Of a stretch of DNA of 9,832 nucleotides, positions 5,921-9,832 are shown piece by piece. The position numbers and the translations under genes are program-made. Numbering within the stretch: the first letter of the stretch is position 1; the number at the start of each line of letters is the position of its first letter. Origin of the DNA: Oscillospiraceae bacterium (lineage in GTDB: Bacteria > Bacillota > Clostridia > Oscillospirales > Ruminococcaceae); contig JAFLUJ010000361.1 in NCBI GenBank assembly GCA_022511485.1, positions 1 through 9,832 of the forward strand, read 5' to 3'. The notes under the pieces are model-generated. The model did no database searches. It was not told where the DNA came from and was given only the letters and a program-made list of their open reading frames with translations.

Positions 5921-7009
5921 ATGGATAAAAAAACGATCAAAACCATATTGTTTACGGCTTTTCTGGCAGCCGCAGTAATTGCCGTCGCCGTCAAACCGGA
6001 ATTTTTTATAGGGATCATCTCCCGGACTGCCAAGCTGCTGATGCCGGTATTCTTCGGACTTGCTTTTGCATTTGTTATGAATATGCCGGTGTGCAGGGTC
6101 AAAAAAATTCTGTCGGGAAGATTCAAGCGCGCCAAGGATCGGACGCTGAATATCCTTTCGGTCATTACTGCGTATCTGCTGCTTCTGGCACTGCTTGCAG
6201 GGATAATCTGTATAATCATACCGCAGCTCATTGACAGCGTAAAGCTGTTTCTTGACAATGCAGACTACTATTACGGAAACTTTATGAAATACTGTACCGC
6301 CCTTGAAAAACGGGACAGCTTCGGTATCTTCACTGCGGTCAAAAAAGCTGTCGCCGGTCTGAGTGAAGAAATGCCACGGATGCTGACTACCACCTATGCA
6401 AAGACCTCGGACATTATCGGAGGCGTCGCGGATATTCTTATCGGCTTTGTAATATCAATATATATCCTGCTTGACAAGAAAAATATACGCCGGGCAGTCT
6501 CCCTTATAGCAGAGCGTCTTACGGGAGACCGTTATCCGAAGCTTTGCAGAGCCTACAGACTGGTCTTCACGACCTTTGCCCATTTTGTCAGCGGACAGAT
6601 CACGGAAGCCGTGATACTGGGATTCCTCTGCTTTATCGGGATGACCATATTCCGCTTTGATTATCCTCTGCTTATAAGCACGATAATAGGGATCACCGCC
6701 CTTATTCCCGTGGTGGGAGCGATAATAGGAACAGTTCCGGCAGCATTTCTGCTGTTCCTGATAAAGCCGATAAAGGCAGTATGGTTCATTGTATTTATCA
6801 TAGTGCTCCAGCTTCTGGAAAATAATCTTATTTATCCCCGTGTGGTGGGAAAAAGTCTGGGGATACCTCCCTTGCTTGTGCTTCTGGCGATACTGCTCGG
6901 TGCGGGGATCGGGGGAGCAGCGGGGATACTTCTTGGAGTTCCCATAATGTCGGTGATCTACGTTGCTCTGCGTGACAGGCTCTGCGAATGTGATGCTTCC
7001 GCTGAATAA
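5921..7009 (+). CDS. AI-2E family (PerM/YtvI-like) membrane protein
   Basis: Polytopic membrane protein of the AI-2E family (PF01594). Members have been linked to export of the quorum signal AI-2 (TqsA), to cation/proton antiport and to sporulation (YtvI), so the substrate cannot be assigned. The 362-residue product shows the usual plan: paired N-terminal helices (about 8-55), a third helix (80-103), an extended soluble-facing region (105-165), GFVISIYILLDKK (175-187), and a conserved C-terminal core with LIPVVGAIIG (261-270), QLLENNLIYPRVVGKSLGI (297-315) and LLGVPIMSVIY (337-347). Length is typical. ATG 5921 is preferred, with AAAGGA ten bases upstream; an adjacent in-frame GTG at 5918 is a possible alternative that adds one residue. 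It is divergent from the fucA operon and not obviously part of it; the next gene downstream is 299 bases away. Confidence 0.93.
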   Translation: MDKKTIKTILFTAFLAAAVIAVAVKPEFFIGIISRTAKLLMPVFFGLAFAFVMNMPVCRVKKILSGRFKRAKDRTLNILSVITAYLLLLALLAGIICIIIPQLIDSVKLFLDNADYYYGNFMKYCTALEKRDSFGIFTAVKKAVAGLSEEMPRMLTTTYAKTSDIIGGVADILIGFVISIYILLDKKNIRRAVSLIAERLTGDRYPKLCRAYRLVFTTFAHFVSGQITEAVILGFLCFIGMTIFRFDYPLLISTIIGITALIPVVGAIIGTVPAAFLLFLIKPIKAVWFIVFIIVLQLLENNLIYPRVVGKSLGIPPLLVLLAILLGAGIGGAAGILLGVPIMSVIYVALRDRLCECDASAE

Positions 7010-7023
7010 ATGTGTTTGACCCG

Positions 7024-7053
7024 GCATGGGAAAAAGTTTTTTAACCCATCTGC
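7024..7053 (+). terminator. weak hairpin after the AI-2E gene, possible terminator
   Basis: GCATGGG (7024-7030) pairs with CCCAT (7045-7049) and, past a two-base bulge, GC (7052-7053), beginning about 15 bases after the stop codon. The loop carries a T-run but the bases after the stem are A-rich, so it is not a canonical intrinsic terminator. Confidence 0.3.
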
Positions 7054-7127
7054 GGAAAAAATATGCAAAGACAAATGTAGAAATTAATTCTTTTGTAAAA
7101 AATGTGTCGTAATTTATAGCAATATTG

Positions 7128-7154
7128 CACAAATGATGATTTCAACAATTTGTG
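7128..7154. repeat. spaced inverted repeat CACAAAT / ATTTGTG
   Basis: CACAAAT (7128-7134) and ATTTGTG (7148-7154) are perfect 7-bp arms separated by 13 bases, about 35 bases upstream of the candidate -35 box. Spacing and position would suit a dimeric activator or repressor, but the sequence is AT-rich and could occur by chance. Confidence 0.35.
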
Positions 7155-7188
7155 ATTTGTATAAAATTTACCCCGTATTAACAGTAAG

Positions 7189-7218
7189 TTCACAAATAAT
7201 ACTGCAATAATATATATA
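7189..7218 (+). promoter_or_regulatory. candidate promoter of the flavodoxin-fusion gene
   Basis: TTCACA (7189-7194) and TATATA (7213-7218) are 18 bases apart; an overlapping perfect TATAAT (7215-7220) would give 20 bases, which is too long for that -35. Transcription would start near 7226-7230 and give a leader of about 80 bases. Confidence 0.45.
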
Positions 7219-7232
7219 ATGATAATGTATAG

Positions 7233-7245
7233 GTACAATTTGTAC
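7233..7245. promoter_or_regulatory. 13-base palindrome just downstream of the candidate promoter
   Basis: GTACAA (7233-7238), a central T, and TTGTAC (7240-7245) form a perfect palindrome a few bases past the expected transcription start, a position suited to a repressor. No known regulator consensus is claimed. Confidence 0.35.
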
Positions 7246-7263
7246 GTGTGGGGACATATTCGC

Positions 7264-7303
7264 AAAGGAGGAATACGGTCTGCGTACTGCCGCTGCCGTT
7301 ATG
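7264..7303 (+). promoter_or_regulatory. strong Shine-Dalgarno far from the start codon, with a possible bridging hairpin
   Basis: AAAGGAGG (7264-7271) is a near-perfect ribosome binding site, yet the only plausible start, ATG 7309, is 37 bases downstream. Between them ACGGT (7275-7279) can pair with GCCGT (7295-7299) and GCG (7282-7284) with CGC (7291-7293), forming a stem-loop that would bring the site to roughly 10-12 bases from the start. An ATG TAA start-stop also lies at 7301-7306, two bases before the gene start. Confidence 0.45.
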
Positions 7304-7308
7304 TAACG

Positions 7309-9720
7309 ATGAAAAAAATTGCTGTTGTATATTTATCCAAATTCGGGCATACCAAGAAGTATGCAGACTGGCTTAAAGAAGAGCTTAAAGAAGATACTAC
7401 TGTCGATGTTATCGCTATTGCCAGCTTTAACTTCACAAGAATGCTTGAATACAAGCTGGTTATTTTTGCCTGCGGCGTCTATGGCGACAAGCTTGCAATT
7501 ATGGATACCATCAAAAAGAATATCGTGTCTGTACCCGCACAGAAAACTATGATAATGGCGGTGAGCTGGTATACAAACGATTCTGAGGAAGCTAAGAAAA
7601 AGCTGATCGCTGAAAATTATCCGGAGCAGTTTAAGGGAACTGTTCCCATGTATGTTGTAAACAGCGGTCTTGACAAGAAGCAGATTTCCATGGGTGATAA
7701 GGCGACGCTTCTTATGGCGCAGCGCGCTATTGAAAAGAAAGACGGACGTTCCTCGGACGATATAAATGCTCTCGCTATTATAAAGGGTTATTCCGATCAG
7801 ACATCGAAGGACAACCTTGAAAGCATAAAAAAGGGTATAGCGGACTTCTTCGATGCGGGTGCAAAGGCGGATGCAAAATCATCTGCTGCTAAACCGGCTG
7901 CTGCAAAGCCTGCGTCTGCACCTGCAAAGACACCTGCTAAGCCTGCTCCTGCGCCTGCAAAGTCTGCGGGAGGTCAGCTCAGCGATTCTGTTGAGGAAGC
8001 ATTCAAAAATCTCAAAGCAGCAAAGCCTGCGCCTAAACCTGCTCCGGAACCCACTCCTGCGCCTGAACCCGCACCATCTCAGGAAGCGGAGCATCCGGAG
8101 GCTGCTCCTGTTGTAAGATTCAATTCAAAGGGAGAAGTGGTTGTTTCCTCTGTTGTGGCAGCTATAAATTCTCTCAATATAGACGATCCTTCACAGCTGA
8201 CACAAAATCCTGTTTCTGAGATCGTTGATGAGGTCAAGACTATTACAGCTGAGAAGTCTAAGCCTGCCCCTGCGCCTGCTCCAAGTCCGGCAGCAAGTGA
8301 GGATGATCTGAGCAGTTCGGTAGAGGAGGCATTCAAGCATCTTAATGCTCCAAAGGCTGCGCCTAAGCCTGCACCTGCTCCCAAGCCGGTAGTAAGCGAG
8401 AATGATCTGAGCAGCTCTGTGGAGGAAGCATTCAAGCATCTGAATGCTCCGAAGGCTGCGCCTAAGCCTGCACATGCTCCAAGCCCGGCAGTAAGCGAAA
8501 ATGATCTGAGCAGCTCAGTGGAAGAAGCATTCAAGCACCTTAATGCTCCGAAGGCTGCGCCTAAGCCCGCTCCTGCGCCTGCGGCAGAGATCGCTCCCAA
8601 GCCGGCAGTTACGGAAGTCAGACCAGAGCCTGTTGTTCAGGAGGTCATCCCCGAGCCTGCTCCTGCCGCCGAAGCGGCTGCTCCGGTTGTTGAAGCTCCT
8701 GCTCCTGCTGCGGAAGAAGCTGCGCCTGCTCCGCGTAAAAACAGCTACATGGAGATGTTTGCAAAACGCCGCAGAGCTGCCGAAACAGAGCCTGCTGCGG
8801 AAAGTGCAGCTGAACCCGCTCCTGCACCTGCTCCCGAGCCTGCCGTGCAGGCAGAAAGCCCTGCACCTGCTCCCCAGAAGCAGATGTCTGCATTTGATTC
8901 ATTTGCATCCCAGCATATGGATTTCGATCTTACAAGCTTTTCTATGGAAGAAGAACAACAACAGCCGGAAGCATTTGCTCCTGCTGCTCCCGAACCTTCT
9001 ATAGGCGATGTCGATATGGACGAGGATGTATACGACTTCCTTGAAGACAGTGCTCATGTGGGAAGTAAGCGCGCTCTTACCGCTGTTGAGGATCTTGCAA
9101 AGGCTAAGTTAAAGGCGGAACAGGAGGCTGCAAGATTAGCAGCTGCAAAGCACGCTGAGACTGTAGAAGAGGCCGAGGACAGCGAACAGGGATACGAGCA
9201 GGAGTATGAGAGTGTTTACGCTCATCAGAATGTGGCATCATATCAGGATACAGAGGCTTCTGCGGAAGAAGAGGAGATCGAAGTATATTCAGAGCCGACT
9301 CCCGAAGAGGAAGAAACGGACGGTCTGGAGGCGTTTGCATTTACAGACAGCGCCGACTATGATATTGAAACTGAATTTGCTGAGGTACTTGAACCTGAAC
9401 CGATGGAGCATACTCATACGAGCAAGACCAATGTTGACATAATGAAGCTGCAGGAGGAGATAAATGCCTCTATCGAAAGCAACAGGGCTGCCAAGGAGAA
9501 GCTTATAGCACGTCAGAACAAGCAAAAGGAAGAGGTACATAATCCATTCCTTGTTCAGTTTGATGAAGAGGAAGACGAAAAGAAAAAGAAGAAAAAGCAG
9601 GCAGAACCAAAGCGTCTTGAAGATCCTATCGACCCGGATATTTTCTTCACCAGGACCTCGAATAAGGGAACTAATGTTGCTCCCGGTGTTATGCCTGAGA
9701 TAAAATTCAGAAATCACTGA
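7309..9720 (+). CDS. flavodoxin-like domain fused to a long Pro/Ala-rich repeated acidic tail
   Basis: An 803-residue protein whose architecture I do not recognise. Residues 1-185 resemble a flavodoxin of the Flavodoxin_5/HemG-like type: a hydrophobic first strand, then an FMN phosphate-loop pattern SKFGHT (10-15), a second loop GVYGD (56-60) and a closing helix. FMN binding and redox activity are therefore likely but inferred. Residues about 186-600 are mostly Pro-Ala-Lys low complexity with one diverged (220-252) and three close 33-residue repeats (330-428) centred on LSSSVEEAFKHLNAPKAAPK. More complex islands occur at about 260-310 (VVRFNSKGEVVVSSVVAAINSL), 479-489 (SYMEMFAKRRR) and 526-544 (MSAFDSFASQHMDFDLTSF). 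Then come a charged helix (about 588-618), a very acidic stretch, a coiled coil (about 709-742), a Lys-rich patch and a more ordered C-terminus, DPIDPDIFFTR. No signal peptide or membrane segment. The start ATG 7309 fits the flavodoxin N-terminus; longer in-frame starts add sequence unlike the family. Confidence 0.85.
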   Translation: MKKIAVVYLSKFGHTKKYADWLKEELKEDTTVDVIAIASFNFTRMLEYKLVIFACGVYGDKLAIMDTIKKNIVSVPAQKTMIMAVSWYTNDSEEAKKKLIAENYPEQFKGTVPMYVVNSGLDKKQISMGDKATLLMAQRAIEKKDGRSSDDINALAIIKGYSDQTSKDNLESIKKGIADFFDAGAKADAKSSAAKPAAAKPASAPAKTPAKPAPAPAKSAGGQLSDSVEEAFKNLKAAKPAPKPAPEPTPAPEPAPSQEAEHPEAAPVVRFNSKGEVVVSSVVAAINSLNIDDPSQLTQNPVSEIVDEVKTITAEKSKPAPAPAPSPAASEDDLSSSVEEAFKHLNAPKAAPKPAPAPKPVVSENDLSSSVEEAFKHLNAPKAAPKPAHAPSPAVSENDLSSSVEEAFKHLNAPKAAPKPAPAPAAEIAPKPAVTEVRPEPVVQEVIPEPAPAAEAAAPVVEAPAPAAEEAAPAPRKNSYMEMFAKRRRAAETEPAAESAAEPAPAPAPEPAVQAESPAPAPQKQMSAFDSFASQHMDFDLTSFSMEEEQQQPEAFAPAAPEPSIGDVDMDEDVYDFLEDSAHVGSKRALTAVEDLAKAKLKAEQEAARLAAAKHAETVEEAEDSEQGYEQEYESVYAHQNVASYQDTEASAEEEEIEVYSEPTPEEEETDGLEAFAFTDSADYDIETEFAEVLEPEPMEHTHTSKTNVDIMKLQEEINASIESNRAAKEKLIARQNKQKEEVHNPFLVQFDEEEDEKKKKKKQAEPKRLEDPIDPDIFFTRTSNKGTNVAPGVMPEIKFRNH
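7966..8064 (+). repeat. diverged copy of the 33-residue repeat
   Basis: Encodes LSDSVEEAFKNLKAAKPAPKPAPEP, the same unit as the three copies further on but with several substitutions. It is separated from them by about 77 residues of partly complex sequence, so it is probably the older copy. Confidence 0.7.
8296..8592 (+). repeat. three tandem 99-bp coding repeats
   Basis: Units start at 8296, 8395 and 8494. Each encodes SE(D/N)DLSSSVEEAFKHLNAP followed by KAAPKPA and a variable Pro/Ala end. Most base differences between units in the first 20 codons are silent, so the protein motif is held constant while the DNA has diverged. The conserved half is predicted to be a short amphipathic helix, the rest a flexible linker. 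Confidence 0.9.
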
Positions 9721-9832
9721 TTACAAATAATAAGGGGTCGTTGCACAGAACTGTTTCAATAGTGAATATATTGTGAGCAATAATGCAAATCATAATTTGG
9801 AAAATTATTTCTGTACTCTTACTGGGGAAAAC
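9721..9832. other. non-coding 112 bases at the right edge
   Basis: AT-rich sequence after the stop of the fusion gene. I see no clear terminator hairpin and no gene start. A weak TTGTGA (9771-9776) with TAATTT (9793-9798), 16 bases apart, could be a promoter for a gene beyond the window. Confidence 0.4.

Larger units (their letters stand above)
7010..7308. other. AT-rich intergenic region before the flavodoxin-fusion gene
   Basis: About 300 bases without a credible gene. It holds a hairpin just after the AI-2E gene (7024-7053), a spaced inverted repeat (7128-7134 with 7148-7154), a candidate promoter (7189-7218), a 13-base palindrome (7233-7245) and a strong Shine-Dalgarno far from the start codon (7264-7271). 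The open frame upstream of 7309 lacks a plausible protein signature. A small RNA cannot be excluded but nothing specific supports one. Confidence 0.6.

Noticed and set aside
5746..6258. 170-codon minus-strand frame covering the start of the AI-2E gene
   Set aside because: Antisense to a clear coding region, no ribosome site and no recognisable protein.
7219..7308. Upstream in-frame extension of the flavodoxin-fusion gene by 30 codons
   Set aside because: The added sequence has no flavodoxin similarity, begins at a weak non-ATG start inside the predicted promoter, and would place the strong Shine-Dalgarno inside the coding region. The family N-terminus begins at ATG 7309.
8079..8600. 173-codon open frame antisense to the repeat region, with its own repeated protein
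   Set aside because: It is the mirror of the Pro/Ala repeats on the other strand; GC-rich repeated codons suppress stops there. No ribosome site and no family resemblance.
9570..9600. A-rich lysine stretch as a programmed frameshift site
   Set aside because: No A-AAA-AAG heptamer is present (A runs are interrupted by G every four or five bases) and the zero frame continues with sensible sequence to the stop.

Overview
The window looks like chromosome of a low-to-moderate GC, Gram-positive gut-type Clostridia, most like Ruminococcus/Oscillospiraceae. This is an inference from strong AGGAGG-type ribosome binding sites, SigA-like TTGACA/TATAAT promoters, a PASTA-domain membrane protein and an L-fucose/L-rhamnose catabolic module typical of mucus- or plant-polysaccharide users. 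No species-level claim is possible from the sequence alone.

Left part (1-5635, all on the minus strand, transcribed right to left): a deoxy-sugar catabolic cluster. Beginning at a good SigA-like promoter (5702-5730) the order is fucA (L-fuculose-1-phosphate aldolase), an unrecognised four-helix membrane protein, then fucO (lactaldehyde reductase), which may have its own extended -10 promoter overlapped by a perfect 10-bp-arm palindrome. A clear intrinsic terminator (2875-2930) ends this unit. A second unit starts from a near-consensus promoter (2831-2859): a two-helix protein with two PASTA domains, a 77-residue two-helix protein that overlaps it, then fucU (fucose mutarotase) and an FGGY kinase of the rhamnulokinase (RhaB) type. 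The kinase overlaps fucU by ATGA and runs off the left edge with its last residues missing. Together FucU, the kinase, FucA and FucO cover anomer conversion, phosphorylation, aldol cleavage to dihydroxyacetone phosphate plus L-lactaldehyde, and reduction of lactaldehyde to 1,2-propanediol. The isomerase, transporter and regulator are not in the window.

Right part (5921-9720, plus strand): an AI-2E/PerM-family membrane protein and then, after a 300-base AT-rich intergenic region, a large 803-residue protein. It has a flavodoxin-like N-terminal domain and about 600 residues of Pro/Ala-rich, repeated, acidic, probably disordered sequence ending in a short coiled coil and a basic patch. I do not recognise this architecture, and it is the most unusual gene here. 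Its leader is also odd: a perfect Shine-Dalgarno lies 37 bases before the best start codon, with a possible hairpin between them.

The points most worth a second look are the flavodoxin-tail fusion, the PASTA/small-membrane-protein pair that is the promoter-proximal part of a fucose operon and shares an N-terminal module, and the orphan membrane protein between fucA and fucO.
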